Shown one piece after another: positions 41,772-50,983 of a DNA stretch of 64,000 nucleotides. The stretch comes from Paucibacter aquatile (GTDB lineage Bacteria; Pseudomonadota; Gammaproteobacteria; Burkholderiales; Burkholderiaceae_C), in contig NZ_POSP01000001.1 of the NCBI RefSeq assembly GCF_002885975.1, positions 124,001-188,000 of the forward strand, written 5' to 3'. Both the position numbers and the translations under genes were made by a program. A model generated the notes under the pieces. That model was not told the DNA's origin. It worked only from the letters and a program-made list of their open reading frames with translations, and ran no database searches. How positions within the stretch are numbered: position 1 is the stretch's first letter; each line of letters begins with the position of its first letter.

Positions 41772-43325
41772 TCAAGCCGGCACGGCGCGGAAGAAGCCCA
41801 CGGCATCGAGCAGGCGCGAGGAGCTGGACTTGAGCGCATCGGTCGAGCGGCCCAGTTCGTCGACCAGGGTGGTGTTCTGCTGGGTGGTGCGGTCCAGCTC
41901 GTTCATGGCGTTGTTGACCACGCCCACACCGGCGGCCTGTTCCTGGGCCGAGTGCGAGATCTCTTCGATCAGCTGGCCCATATTGTTGACCTCGTCGACC
42001 ACGCTGCGGATGGTGACGCCGGCGTTGTTGACCAGGGCGGTGCCGTTCTCGACCTTGACGGACGATTCCTGGATCAGCACCTTGATCTCCTTGGCCGCCG
42101 AGGCCGAGCGCGAGGCCAGGGCACGCACTTCGGAGGCCACCACCGCGAAGCCGCGGCCATGTTCGCCGGCACGTGCCGCTTCCACGGCCGCGTTCAGGGC
42201 CAGGATGTTGGTCTGGAAGGCGATGCCGTCGATCACGCCGATGATGTCGCCGATCTTGCGCGAGCTGGCGCTGATCTCTTCCATGGTGTCCACCACCTTG
42301 GCCACCACCGCACCGCCGGCCGAGGCCGATTGGCGCGCCTTGGTGGCGATGCCGGCGGCGCGGCGGGTCAGGTCGCTGGCGCCGTTCAGATTGGCGGCGA
42401 TCTGTTCCACCGAGGCGGCGGTGTTTTGCAGGCTGGCCGCCGAGCGGGCGGTGCGATCGGACAGATTGACATTGCTGTCGGCGATGTCCGAGGAGTTCTG
42501 GGCCACTTCGCCGGCGGCATCGCTGACGCTGCTGACCACGCCGGTCAGCGCCGCCTGCATGTCCTTCATGGCGCGCAGCATCTGGCTCAGTTCGTCATGG
42601 CCTTCGGCCTGGATGTGCAGGGTCAGGTCGCCCGAGCTGATGGCCTCGGCGGCTTCCTGGGCGCGGCGGGCCGGCAGCACGATGGAGCGGGCAATCACCA
42701 GGCCGCCGCCGACGCCGATGACCACGGCCACCGCCACCAGCACACCGGTCAGCAGCACCGCGTTGCGGGCCATTTCGCCGCCGCTGACGGCCAGATCACG
42801 CGCACTCTCGAACTGCAGCTCGACCAGGCCCTTCAAGCCATCTTGGTAGGCCTGCTGGGCCGGGCGCACATCGGTGATCAGGCTCTCGCGGGCCTCGTCC
42901 GGGCTGCCGTCCTTCTGGATCTTCTGGAACTTGGCCACGGCCGCCACGAAGGCGGTCTTGCGCTCGCGCACCTGGGCCACCAGCTGCTTTTCCTTGTCGC
43001 CATCGAGGGCGGCCTCGACGGCCTCGATCTGCTTGTCGCTCTCGGCCAGGGCGGCTTCGATGGCGGCCTTTTGCTTCTTGATCTGACGCGCTTCGTCGAG
43101 CAGCAGCAGATCGCGCGAGGCGCGGGCGATCACATTGACTTGTTCTTCCAGGGCGTTCGCCGAGGCGATCTTGACCAGGCTGGAGTTGGCCGTCAGGTCC
43201 AGGTCCTTGGCCAGATGGCTGGCGGTGCGGGCGCCGTAGCTGCCGATGGCGATGAGCAGCAGGATCAACAGACCGTAACTCACGGCCAGGCGCTGGCTGA
43301 TGCGCAGCTGGGTCAGAAAGTTCAT
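41772..43325 (-). CDS. methyl-accepting chemotaxis protein
   Basis: 517 residues from the ATG at 43325. The first membrane helix is at about 14-32, a periplasmic four-helix bundle spans about 35-185 (Lys/Gln-rich coiled coil), the second helix lies at about 187-209, followed by HAMP and a signalling hairpin containing AFQTNILALNAAVEAARAGE, with the CheA/CheW-contact tip in its expected place. The C-terminal CheR-docking pentapeptide is absent. The ligand is unknown. Confidence 0.93.
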   Translation of the reverse strand: MNFLTQLRISQRLAVSYGLLILLLIAIGSYGARTASHLAKDLDLTANSSLVKIASANALEEQVNVIARASRDLLLLDEARQIKKQKAAIEAALAESDKQIEAVEAALDGDKEKQLVAQVRERKTAFVAAVAKFQKIQKDGSPDEARESLITDVRPAQQAYQDGLKGLVELQFESARDLAVSGGEMARNAVLLTGVLVAVAVVIGVGGGLVIARSIVLPARRAQEAAEAISSGDLTLHIQAEGHDELSQMLRAMKDMQAALTGVVSSVSDAAGEVAQNSSDIADSNVNLSDRTARSAASLQNTAASVEQIAANLNGASDLTRRAAGIATKARQSASAGGAVVAKVVDTMEEISASSRKIGDIIGVIDGIAFQTNILALNAAVEAARAGEHGRGFAVVASEVRALASRSASAAKEIKVLIQESSVKVENGTALVNNAGVTIRSVVDEVNNMGQLIEEISHSAQEQAAGVGVVNNAMNELDRTTQQNTTLVDELGRSTDALKSSSSRLLDAVGFFRAVPA

Positions 43326-43725
43326 GGATGAATCCCTCGTCTTCAAGAACTGGTTGTTGTGGCGGCCGGGCTGGCCTCGTGGACTGCCATCGGGCGCTTT
43401 GCCGCGCCTGGGAGGCTTTCGGCGCCAGCGCTGAAGTTCTTGATGCGGGATTTCATCGATTCCTGACCGGCTTGTGACATATGTCGCAGTGGCGGGTCGG
43501 GGCCGGAGGGGCCGGTCCAAAAAGGCGATCCGCACGGAAACTGCGGACGCCAGTCTGCCGCCGCGGCTGCCTCTCGGCACAGCGCGGCGCCAGGGTGCCG
43601 TGAAGAATTGCGCGGGCTCGCCGCGCATCTGCGCCCCAGCCCCTGGAACAGGGGCTTGTCGTCGGCACGGAAGCGACAGCCGGGCGGTCAAGCCCGTGGC
43701 TGAGCGCCGTGCCCTGACGCCGAAT
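43326..43725. other. 400-bp intergenic region between two chemoreceptor genes
   Basis: No coding sequence is supported. The segment 43473-43488 reads TGTGA-CATATG-TCGCA, one mismatch from the CRP consensus TGTGA-N6-TCACA, and includes the palindrome GACATATGTC. It lies about 150 bp upstream of the first chemoreceptor start. Much of the rest is GC-rich with no clear promoter. Confidence 0.5.
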
Positions 43726-45357
43726 TCAGGCGGCGGTGCGGAACTGCCGCATATTGGCGGCCAGTCCGTGGGCCTGGTGGTGCAGGGCCGCGGAGGCGGC
43801 GGTGGACTGCTCGACCAGGGCGGCGTTCTGCTCGGTCATCTGCTCCAGGGCCTGCATGGCCTGTTCGACCTGGTCGACATGCTGGCTTTGTTCCTGCGCG
43901 GCGGTCTGCATGCTGTGCATGAGATCGCGCACCTCGAACACGCCGGCGACGATGGCGGCCATCTGCGTGCCGGCGCCGGCTGCGCGCGCCGCGCCGGCTT
44001 CGGCTTTGTCCACCGAGGTGGCAATCAGCTGCTTGATCTCCTGCGCGGCCTGGCTGCTGCGCTGGGCCAGCTGGCGCACCTCGGCGGCCACGACGGCAAA
44101 GCCCTTGCCCTGGGCACCGGCGCGTGCGGCTTCGATGGCGGCGTTGAGGGCCAGGATGTTGGTCTGGCGGGCGATGCCGTCGATCACGCCGGTGATCTCG
44201 CCGATCTGGTGGGCGGTGGCGCGGATCTCGCCCATGTCCTGCACCATCTGCTGCACGGCGCTGCCGCCGGCCTCGGCCTGGGCGGCGGCGGCGGCGCTCA
44301 TGCGTGCGGCGGTGGCCGCGCTGCCCTGGCTCTGGCGCAGGCTGGCGGCCATGGCGCTCATGCGCAAGGTGGTGGCGTGCAGGCGCTCGGCCGAGCTTTC
44401 GGTGCGGCGCGACAGGTCCTGGTTGCCGCTGGAGATCTGGGTCGAGGTGATGCTGACCGTCTCCACGCCCTGGCGCACGGCTTCGACCATGTCGCGCAGG
44501 CGCAGGGTCATGGTGGCCAGGGCGCGGTTCATGCGGCCCAGCTCGGTGTTGTGCGCCTCGGCGCCGGCCGGCGTGCTGCGGCTCAGATTGCCCGCCGCCA
44601 CATCGCTGGCCAGCTGCACCACATCGCGCAACGGCCGGGTGATTGCACGCGTGACCCGCCAGCCGAGCAGGGTGGCCGTGAGCACCAGGGCGGCAATCAG
44701 CCCCAGCATCTGGCGCCGGCTTTGCTGGTAGGTGGCATGGGCCTGGGCGGCCTCGGACTGCGCTGCCTGCAGGTTGAGATCGGTTAGCTGCAGCAGCAGG
44801 CTGCGCGCATCGGCAAAACGGCGCGCGCCTTCGCTGCTGATCAGGTCGATGGCCGCGCCGCTGGCGCCCATCTTGGCAAAGGCCTGCACGCCCTGGCGCA
44901 AGCTGCCGTAGTGGCGCAAGGCCTGCTCAGCATCGGCCAGGATGCGGCGCTCCGGGTGCTCGGGGGTCAGGTCTTGCTTCTGTGCGGCGTAGCGGCTGCG
45001 CAGCTGTTCCAGCTCGGCATCCACGGCGTGCAGCTGCGCCTCCACTTCGGGCAGGCGTTCGCGCTCGCTCATGGCCATCAGGTAGTCGAGGGAGTGCCGG
45101 CGCGTGGCCAGCTCGGCCAGACGCAGGCTGTCGGCCACGCCTTGCAGGTGCACGGCGCTGATGGCCTGGGCTTTGGCATCGATCTCCTGCTGGCGCAGGA
45201 TGGACAGGGCGCCCAGGCCGGCCAGGGCCATTACCAGCAGGCCGAAGGACAGGGCCAGGCTGTGGGCAATCGACAGGCCGGCCCAGAACTTCAGGGCGGG
45301 CAGGCGGGACAAAAAGGCCGATCGCGAGGATCGAACCGGGGGCCGGGGATGCGGCAT
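43726..45357 (-). CDS. methyl-accepting chemotaxis protein
   Basis: 543 residues from the ATG at 45357, preceded by GGAG 5 nt upstream; an in-frame ATG at 45384 has no such site. A membrane helix at about 35-55 is followed by a periplasmic helical bundle of about 150 residues, a second helix near 215-235, HAMP, and a signalling domain with ARQTNILALNAAIEAARAGAQGKGFAVVAAEVRQLA. It is a second receptor with the same layout but only modest sequence similarity to its neighbour. No CheR-docking tail is seen. Confidence 0.93.
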   Translation of the reverse strand: MPHPRPPVRSSRSAFLSRLPALKFWAGLSIAHSLALSFGLLVMALAGLGALSILRQQEIDAKAQAISAVHLQGVADSLRLAELATRRHSLDYLMAMSERERLPEVEAQLHAVDAELEQLRSRYAAQKQDLTPEHPERRILADAEQALRHYGSLRQGVQAFAKMGASGAAIDLISSEGARRFADARSLLLQLTDLNLQAAQSEAAQAHATYQQSRRQMLGLIAALVLTATLLGWRVTRAITRPLRDVVQLASDVAAGNLSRSTPAGAEAHNTELGRMNRALATMTLRLRDMVEAVRQGVETVSITSTQISSGNQDLSRRTESSAERLHATTLRMSAMAASLRQSQGSAATAARMSAAAAAQAEAGGSAVQQMVQDMGEIRATAHQIGEITGVIDGIARQTNILALNAAIEAARAGAQGKGFAVVAAEVRQLAQRSSQAAQEIKQLIATSVDKAEAGAARAAGAGTQMAAIVAGVFEVRDLMHSMQTAAQEQSQHVDQVEQAMQALEQMTEQNAALVEQSTAASAALHHQAHGLAANMRQFRTAA

Positions 45358-45454
45358 CACAACTCCAAGACGGGCAGCAGGCATCGGCTTGATGCCTGGA
45401 AACGCCGCGCAGTCTGAAGTTGCCGTGTGACGCTGCGGTTACGCGCAGGCCGGG

Positions 45455-45480
45455 CACGCGAGGCGAGCCGGCCTCGCGTG
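45455..45480. repeat. hairpin upstream of the second chemoreceptor gene
   Basis: Perfect 10-bp stem CACGCGAGGC/GCCTCGCGTG with a 6-nt loop. It lies 28 bp after the stop of the cytochrome gene (minus strand, at 45509) in the direction of the chemoreceptor. No T-run, so not a certain terminator. Confidence 0.8.
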
Positions 45481-45508
45481 AAGAACTACCGTTTCGCGGG
45501 CCGCTCCG

Positions 45509-46795
45509 TCAGTCGACCCGCTGGTCCTTGGCCTGCAGCACATCGAGCGGCCGCACATCGGGCGCGCCCTGGGGCTGGTTGCCCCAGGCGGTGCGCACAT
45601 AGCTGGCCACCGCCGCCAGCTCGGTGTCGCTGAGCACGCCGGCGAAAGGCGGCATGCCGAAGGGCCTCGGGTTGCCGGCGGTCGAGGGCGCGAAGCCGCC
45701 GCGCTGGATGATGCGCAGCAGATTGGCCGGGTTGGCCATCAGCAGCGCGCGGTTGCCGGCCAGGGCCGGGTAGATGCCGGGCACGCCCTGGCCCTGCCCG
45801 CCGTGGCAGCTGGCGCAGTGGTCGGCAAACAGCTGGGCGCCTTGCTCGCGCAGCTTGAGCTCGGGGCGGCGCTCCGGCGCTGCGGCGGGCTTGCTGTGCT
45901 GCGGCAGGCTTTGCAGATAACTGGCCATGGCGGACAGATCGGCATCGCTGAGGTGCTGGGTGCTGCCGCGGATCACCTCGCTCATGGGCCCGAGCGCGCT
46001 GGCCTGATCGTTGCGGCCGCTTTTCAGCCATTGCTGCAGGGCGGGTGCGCTCCAGTTGGCGACGCTGCCTTCGGCCGGATCGTGCAACGAGGGCGCGTAC
46101 CAGCCCAGCGCATCGAGCATGCCGCCGGAGAAATCGTTCAGGCCAGCGGTGGCGCCCAGGCTGTTGCGGCTGGCGTGGCAGGCATTGCAGTGGCCCAGGC
46201 CCTGGCTCAGGTAGGCGCCACGGTTCCATTCGGCCGAGCGCTGCGCATCGGGCTGGAACACGGCCGGCCGGAAGTACAGCGCCCGCCAGACCGCCAGCGC
46301 CGCCTGCGTGTTGTAGGGGAAGCGCAGCTCATGTTCGCGCCGCGGCTGGGCCACGACGGGCAGGCTTTGCAGGTAGGCGAACAGCGCATCTGCGTCTTCG
46401 CGCGTGACCAGGGCGTAGTTGTCGTAGGGGAAGGCGGGCGTCAGCAAGCGGCCGTCGCGGCCACGGCCGTTGTGCAGGGCGGCCCAGAATTCATCGGCAC
46501 TCCAGCGGCCCAGGCCGGTCTCGGCATCGGGTGTGAGGTTGGAGCTGAAGACGCTGCCGAAGGGCGTGGGGATGGCGCGGCCGCCGGCGTACTCGGTGCC
46601 GCCACGGGCGGTGTGGCAGCCCATGCAGTTGCCGGCGCGGGCCAGGTAGGCGCCGCGCTCGACCAGGGCCGGGCTCGATTGGAAGGGTGTGCTGCGTGGC
46701 GCGCTCTCGTCCAGGTGGTTGAGGCGCTGTACCGCCAGGGCGGCGAGCAGCAGGCCGGCAGCGAGCGTGCCCAGGAGTTTGCTGCGGAGCTTCAT
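45509..46795 (-). CDS. membrane-anchored triheme cytochrome c
   Basis: 428 residues with an N-terminal anchor (about 6-22) and three CxxCH heme motifs: CMGCH (57-61), CNACH (203-207) and CASCH (327-331). The layout matches cytochrome subunits of periplasmic alcohol or aldehyde dehydrogenases, which pass electrons to the quinone pool or oxidases. The ATG follows the TAA of the upstream gene with no gap. A distant partner such as the IorAB enzyme at 27.5-30.2 kb is possible but unproven. Confidence 0.9.
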   Translation of the reverse strand: MKLRSKLLGTLAAGLLLAALAVQRLNHLDESAPRSTPFQSSPALVERGAYLARAGNCMGCHTARGGTEYAGGRAIPTPFGSVFSSNLTPDAETGLGRWSADEFWAALHNGRGRDGRLLTPAFPYDNYALVTREDADALFAYLQSLPVVAQPRREHELRFPYNTQAALAVWRALYFRPAVFQPDAQRSAEWNRGAYLSQGLGHCNACHASRNSLGATAGLNDFSGGMLDALGWYAPSLHDPAEGSVANWSAPALQQWLKSGRNDQASALGPMSEVIRGSTQHLSDADLSAMASYLQSLPQHSKPAAAPERRPELKLREQGAQLFADHCASCHGGQGQGVPGIYPALAGNRALLMANPANLLRIIQRGGFAPSTAGNPRPFGMPPFAGVLSDTELAAVASYVRTAWGNQPQGAPDVRPLDVLQAKDQRVD

Positions 46796-47533
46796 TTACT
46801 TCAGCCCCCCGCATTCCATGGGCAGGGGCGCGGGCAGGCTCTCGGCCGGGCGGGCACCGACGGGCATGGGCTGGCCGGCCAGCCAATGCGAGATGGCGTT
46901 GATCTCCTCTTCCTTGAGCCGCTTGGCGATCCAGGCCATGCAGTCGGGCGCCACGGCGCGGCGCTGGCCACTGCGCCAGGCGCCGAGCTGGCCGTTGAGG
47001 TAGTCGCGCGGCAGGCTCAGCAGGCCCGGGATGAAGGGCTGGACGCCGGTCAGCTGCTGGCCGTGGCATTGCACACAAGCCGGCAGCTTGCGCGCTGGGT
47101 CACCTTTGAGCACCAGCTCTTGGCCGCGGCTCAGCGCTGCAGCCGGCAGGGCCGGGGTTTGCGGCGGTGGGTAGGGCAGGTGCAGGTTGGCGAAGTAGCC
47201 CGCCAGCTCGTTCAGATAGGCATCGCTCAAGGGGTCGACCAGATCGCTCATCAGGCCGTAGTGGCGCCGGCCATCGCGGAAGTTGAGCAGCTGCTTGTAG
47301 AGATAGCCTTGCGGCTTGCCGGCCAGGCGCGGGTAGTAACCGTCGGCGGCGGCGCGGCCTTGCTGGCCATGGCATTGGGTGCAGGCCAGGGCGCGCTGGG
47401 CGATGCTGTCTTCGACGGTGGCGGCGGGAGCCGGGGAAACTGGAGCGGCGGAGGCTGAGGCGGCGCAGAACAGGCTCAGCAGCAGGCCCGCTGCGGCCAG
47501 GCGCGCACGGGCAAGAATCGGTAAGGAAGGCAT
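46796..47533 (-). CDS. diheme cytochrome c (cytochrome c4-like)
   Basis: 245 residues. Signal peptide ends SASAA (about residue 30). Heme motifs are CTQCH (51-55) and CVQCH (153-157), in two similar halves (GYYPRLAGKPQGYLYKQLLNFRDGRRH). This is cytochrome c4 architecture, a soluble electron shuttle. It is co-translated with the triheme protein (TAA-ATG junction). A long open frame upstream of 47533 is not needed. Confidence 0.9.
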   Translation of the reverse strand: MPSLPILARARLAAAGLLLSLFCAASASAAPVSPAPAATVEDSIAQRALACTQCHGQQGRAAADGYYPRLAGKPQGYLYKQLLNFRDGRRHYGLMSDLVDPLSDAYLNELAGYFANLHLPYPPPQTPALPAAALSRGQELVLKGDPARKLPACVQCHGQQLTGVQPFIPGLLSLPRDYLNGQLGAWRSGQRRAVAPDCMAWIAKRLKEEEINAISHWLAGQPMPVGARPAESLPAPLPMECGGLK

Positions 47534-47607
47534 GGCGGGATTATCCCCGTCACCTCCGGCCGGGCACAGGCGCAGAGCTGCCAGAAAACATATGGAGCAG
47601 CGGGTGC

Positions 47608-49029
47608 TCAGCGCTGCGCCAGCTGCGCTCGGGCCATGTCGCCGAGCGCGGCGATGGCAGTTTCCCAAGCCGGGCCCCAGGGGTGGCCGCAGTTCAGGCG
47701 CAGGCAGGCGGCAAACTCACCCTGCGCCGAAAACAGCGGCCCCGGCGCCAGGCTGAAGCCTTGTTCGCGCGCCCGCGGCAGCAAGGCCAGGCTGTCGCAG
47801 CCATCGGGCAGCTCCAGCCAGAGGAAGTAGCCGCCGGCCGGTTCGCTGACCCGGCTGCCGGCGGGCATGTGCTGGGCCAGGGCGGCGGCCATGCGGCGCA
47901 TCTGGCGCGCCAAGGCCTCGCGCAGGCGGCGCAGATGGGCATCGAAGCTGCCGTCCTGCAGATACTCGGCCAGGGCGGCTTGCGCCGGCAGGGAGCTGCT
48001 CAGGCTGCTCATCAGCTTGCTGCGCTGCAGCTGCGGCGCCCAGCGCCCGCCCAGGGCCCAGCCGATGCGATAGCCCGGCGCCAGGCATTTGGAAAACGAG
48101 CCGCAGTGCATCACACCGCCGCGCTGCTCGAAGGCCTTGGCCGGCAGCGCCGGGTCCGCACCGTGGTGCAGCTCGGCGTAGACATCGTCCTCGATCAGGG
48201 CCACGTCTTCGGCTTCCAGCAAGGCCACCAGGGCGCGCTTCTTGTGGGGTGGCAGGGTGCAGCCCAGCGGGTTCTGGAAGCTGCTCATCAGCCAGCAGGC
48301 GCGCGGCCGGTGCTGCGCGATCAGGCGGGCCATGGCCTGCAGATCGGCGCCCTCGGCGCGGTCGGTGGGCACTTCGATGGCCTTGAGGCCAAAGCGCTCC
48401 AGCGCCTGCAGCGCGGCATAAAAACAGGGCGATTCCACCAGCACCGCATCACCCGGCCGGGTCACCGTCTGCAGGCAGAGCTGCAGGGCTTCGAGCGCGC
48501 CGTTGGTGATGACGATGTCCTCCGGCGCCACGCGCAAGCCCAGGCGCAGATAGCGCAGGGCGATCTGGCGCCTCAGGGTTTCCAGGCCCAGGGGCAGCTC
48601 GGCGCTGATCTGCCAGGGTTCCAGCTTGCGCATGCCGGCGCCCAGGGCCAGGCGCAGGCGCTCCAGCGGGAACAGCTCGGTGGCGGGAAAGGCCGAGCCC
48701 AGGGGCAGGAGCCCGCGCTCGCGGCTGCTCTGCAGCAGCTCGAAGATCTGCTCGCTGATGGTGTGAGGCGCGGCATCGCTTGCGGGCGACGGTCGCGTCG
48801 GACTTTGCGCTGAACCAGCATGGGCGCTGACGAAGTAACCCGAGCGGGCGGCCGCCTGGACCAGGCCGCGCGCTTCCAGCAGGCGGTAGGCCTGGAACAC
48901 CGTGGCGGCGCTGAGGCCGCGGCTTTGGCAGGTCTGACGCACCGAGGGCAGGCGATCGCCGGCGCGCAGTGCGCCTTGCGCGATCATGCCGGCCAATTCA
49001 TTGGCCAGCTGCTGGTAGCGCGGGATCAC
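47608..49029 (-). CDS. MocR-type regulator (GntR winged helix plus aminotransferase domain)
   Basis: 473 residues, GTG start at 49029. Residues 1-75 form a GntR-type winged helix (AGDRLPSVRQTCQSRGLSAATVFQAYRLLEARG). From about 95 the PLP-dependent fold-type-I domain follows, with SFSKCLAPGYRIGWALGG carrying the PLP lysine. MocR regulators such as PdxR sense PLP. The start overlaps the stop of the PLP homeostasis gene by 4 bp, which suggests control of vitamin B6 metabolism. Confidence 0.93.
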   Translation of the reverse strand: MIPRYQQLANELAGMIAQGALRAGDRLPSVRQTCQSRGLSAATVFQAYRLLEARGLVQAAARSGYFVSAHAGSAQSPTRPSPASDAAPHTISEQIFELLQSSRERGLLPLGSAFPATELFPLERLRLALGAGMRKLEPWQISAELPLGLETLRRQIALRYLRLGLRVAPEDIVITNGALEALQLCLQTVTRPGDAVLVESPCFYAALQALERFGLKAIEVPTDRAEGADLQAMARLIAQHRPRACWLMSSFQNPLGCTLPPHKKRALVALLEAEDVALIEDDVYAELHHGADPALPAKAFEQRGGVMHCGSFSKCLAPGYRIGWALGGRWAPQLQRSKLMSSLSSSLPAQAALAEYLQDGSFDAHLRRLREALARQMRRMAAALAQHMPAGSRVSEPAGGYFLWLELPDGCDSLALLPRAREQGFSLAPGPLFSAQGEFAACLRLNCGHPWGPAWETAIAALGDMARAQLAQR

Positions 49030-49769
49030 GCGGGAGTGCTGCTGCTGATGCTGGGGCTTTTGTCGGGATAGCTGCGCGCACCGAAGATGGCCGAGCCGAT
49101 GCGCACCATCGTGGCACCTTCCAGCACGGCCGCCTCCAGATCAGCGCTCATGCCCATGGACAAGGTGTCCAAGCCGCCGAACAGGGGCGGGTCTTGCTGC
49201 TTCAAGTCGGCCAGCAGGCGGGCCAGGGCACGGTGCGGCTGGCGCTGTGCTTCAAAGTCTGCGGCCGCTTCCGGCACGGCCATCAGGCCGCGCAGGCGCA
49301 GGCGCGGCAAGGCGGCCACCGCACGGGCCAGCGTGGGCAGATCGGCCGGGGCGATGCCGCTCTTGCTGGCCTCGCCGCTGATATTGATTTGCAAGCAAAT
49401 GTTCAGCGGCGGCAAGGTGTCCGGGCGTTGCTCCGAGAGGCGCTGCGCGGTCTTGAGCCGGTCCACGCTGTGCACCCAGTCAAAGGCCTCGGCCACCGGC
49501 CGGGTCTTGTTGCTCTGCAAGGGGCCGATCAGGTGCCAGGCCAGCTGGGATCGGAGGTCTGCGAGCTTGGCGATCTTGTTCAGGCCCTCTTGCACATAGT
49601 TCTCGCCGAAGGCGCGTTCGCCCGCGGCATGGGCCTCGCGCACCGCCGCCGCCGGGAAAGTCTTGCTGACGACCAGCAGGCTCACGCTATGCTGCGCGCG
49701 CCCTGCACGCTCGCAGGCGGCGGCGATGCGACGGTGCTGTTCTTGTATGTTGTTCGCTATCGTCGCCAT
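49026..49769 (-). CDS. yggS: PLP homeostasis protein (YggS family)
   Basis: 247 residues from the ATG at 49769. Fold-type-III PLP barrel without catalysis: LLVVSKTFPA holds the PLP lysine (Lys36), then FGENYVQEGLNKI, WHLIGPLQSNKT and GLMAVPEA. The protein buffers pyridoxal phosphate. It is divergent from pilT with only 26 bp between the start codons, an arrangement common in proteobacteria, and is coupled to the MocR gene. Confidence 0.94.
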   Translation of the reverse strand: MATIANNIQEQHRRIAAACERAGRAQHSVSLLVVSKTFPAAAVREAHAAGERAFGENYVQEGLNKIAKLADLRSQLAWHLIGPLQSNKTRPVAEAFDWVHSVDRLKTAQRLSEQRPDTLPPLNICLQINISGEASKSGIAPADLPTLARAVAALPRLRLRGLMAVPEAAADFEAQRQPHRALARLLADLKQQDPPLFGGLDTLSMGMSADLEAAVLEGATMVRIGSAIFGARSYPDKSPSISSSTPA

Positions 49770-49795
49770 AATGACCCAGGCTCTTTCTCTCAATC

Positions 49796-50839
49796 ATGGA
49801 CATCACCCAACTGCTCGCATTTTCGGTCAAGAACAAGGCCTCCGACTTGCACCTCTCGGCCGGCTTGCCACCGATGATTCGCGTGCATGGGGATGTGCGT
49901 CGCATCAATGTCGAAGCCCTGGAACACCGCCAGGTGCACGACATGGTCTACGACATCATGAACGACTCGCAGCGCAAGATCTACGAAGAGTCGCTGGAAG
50001 TGGACTTCTCGTTTGAGATCCAAGGCCTGGCGCGCTTCCGGGTCAATGCCTTCAACCAGAACCGCGGCGCCGGCGCCGTGTTCCGGACCATCCCGAGCAA
50101 GATCCTCTCGCTGGAGCAGCTCAACGCCCCCAAGATCTTTGCCGAGCTGGCCCTGCGCCCGCGCGGCCTGGTGCTGGTGACCGGCCCCACGGGCTCGGGC
50201 AAGTCCACCACCTTGGCCGGCATGGTCAACCACCTCAACGAGAACGAGTACGGCCACATCCTGACCATCGAGGACCCGATCGAGTTCGTGCACGAGTCCA
50301 AGAAGAGCCTGATCAACCAGCGTGAGGTCGGCCCGCACACCATGAGCTTTGCCAACGCGCTGAAGTCGGCGCTGCGCGAAGACCCTGACGCCGTGCTGGT
50401 CGGTGAAATGCGTGACCTGGAAACCATCCGCCTGGCCCTGACCGCGGCGGAAACCGGCCACTTGGTCTTCGGCACTTTGCACACCTCGTCCGCCGCCAAG
50501 ACCGTGGACCGGATCGTCGATGTCTTCCCAGCTGCTGAAAAAGAAATGGTGCGGGCCATGGTGTCCGAATCCCTGGTGGCCGTGATCTCGCAAAGCCTGT
50601 GCAAGCTGAAGGACGGCTCGGGCCGGGTGGCGGCGCACGAGATCATGCTGGGCACCTCGGCCATTCGCAATCTGATCCGCGAGAACAAGGTCGCGCAGAT
50701 GTACTCGGCCATCCAGACCGGCAACAGCGTGGGCATGCAGACCCTGGATCAGAACCTCACCGACCTGGTGCGCCGCAACATCATCTCAGCCGCCGAAGCC
50801 CGCGCCAAAGCCAAATTTCCGGAAAACTTCCCAGGATGA
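49796..50839 (+). CDS. pilT: type IV pilus retraction ATPase PilT
   Basis: 347 residues. MDITQLLAFSVKNKASDLHLSAG opens the PAS-like N-domain. Walker A GPTGSGKST (130-138), the Asp box and AIRNLIRENK near the end are the standard PilT signature, with the AIRNLIRE motif specific to PilT. The protein powers pilus retraction at the inner-membrane base. PilU follows on the same strand. The stop codon lies in the loop of a strong hairpin (50824-50854). Confidence 0.97.
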   Translation: MDITQLLAFSVKNKASDLHLSAGLPPMIRVHGDVRRINVEALEHRQVHDMVYDIMNDSQRKIYEESLEVDFSFEIQGLARFRVNAFNQNRGAGAVFRTIPSKILSLEQLNAPKIFAELALRPRGLVLVTGPTGSGKSTTLAGMVNHLNENEYGHILTIEDPIEFVHESKKSLINQREVGPHTMSFANALKSALREDPDAVLVGEMRDLETIRLALTAAETGHLVFGTLHTSSAAKTVDRIVDVFPAAEKEMVRAMVSESLVAVISQSLCKLKDGSGRVAAHEIMLGTSAIRNLIRENKVAQMYSAIQTGNSVGMQTLDQNLTDLVRRNIISAAEARAKAKFPENFPG

Positions 50840-50889
50840 AATCCTGGGAAGTTTGACGTCACTCCTATGGCAAAGCCATGGGAGTGACG
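50824..50889 (+). repeat. two consecutive hairpins at the end of pilT
   Basis: First: a 14-bp stem, AAACTTCCCAGGAT/ATCCTGGGAAGTTT, with loop GAA, at 50824-50854; the pilT TGA straddles stem and loop. Second: 50857-50889, a 9-bp stem CGTCACTCC/GGAGTGACG, one mismatch, then ATGGC/GCCAT and an AAA loop. The short T-run after the first could act as a weak terminator; the second may protect or block pilT mRNA ends. Confidence 0.9.
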
Positions 50890-50983
50890 GCAGAACTTTC
50901 CGGGCAAATCAGCCCATCACCCGCTTGCGAGCCTGCTACATTGCCGCCGGTCAATTCAAGCAGACGGTTAGGACGACTCACTC

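Noticed and set aside
43416..43450. A TCAA...GCCGAAAG motif upstream of the first chemoreceptor resembling a sigma-28 promoter
   Set aside because: The spacer is 16 nt rather than 15 and both boxes have mismatches.
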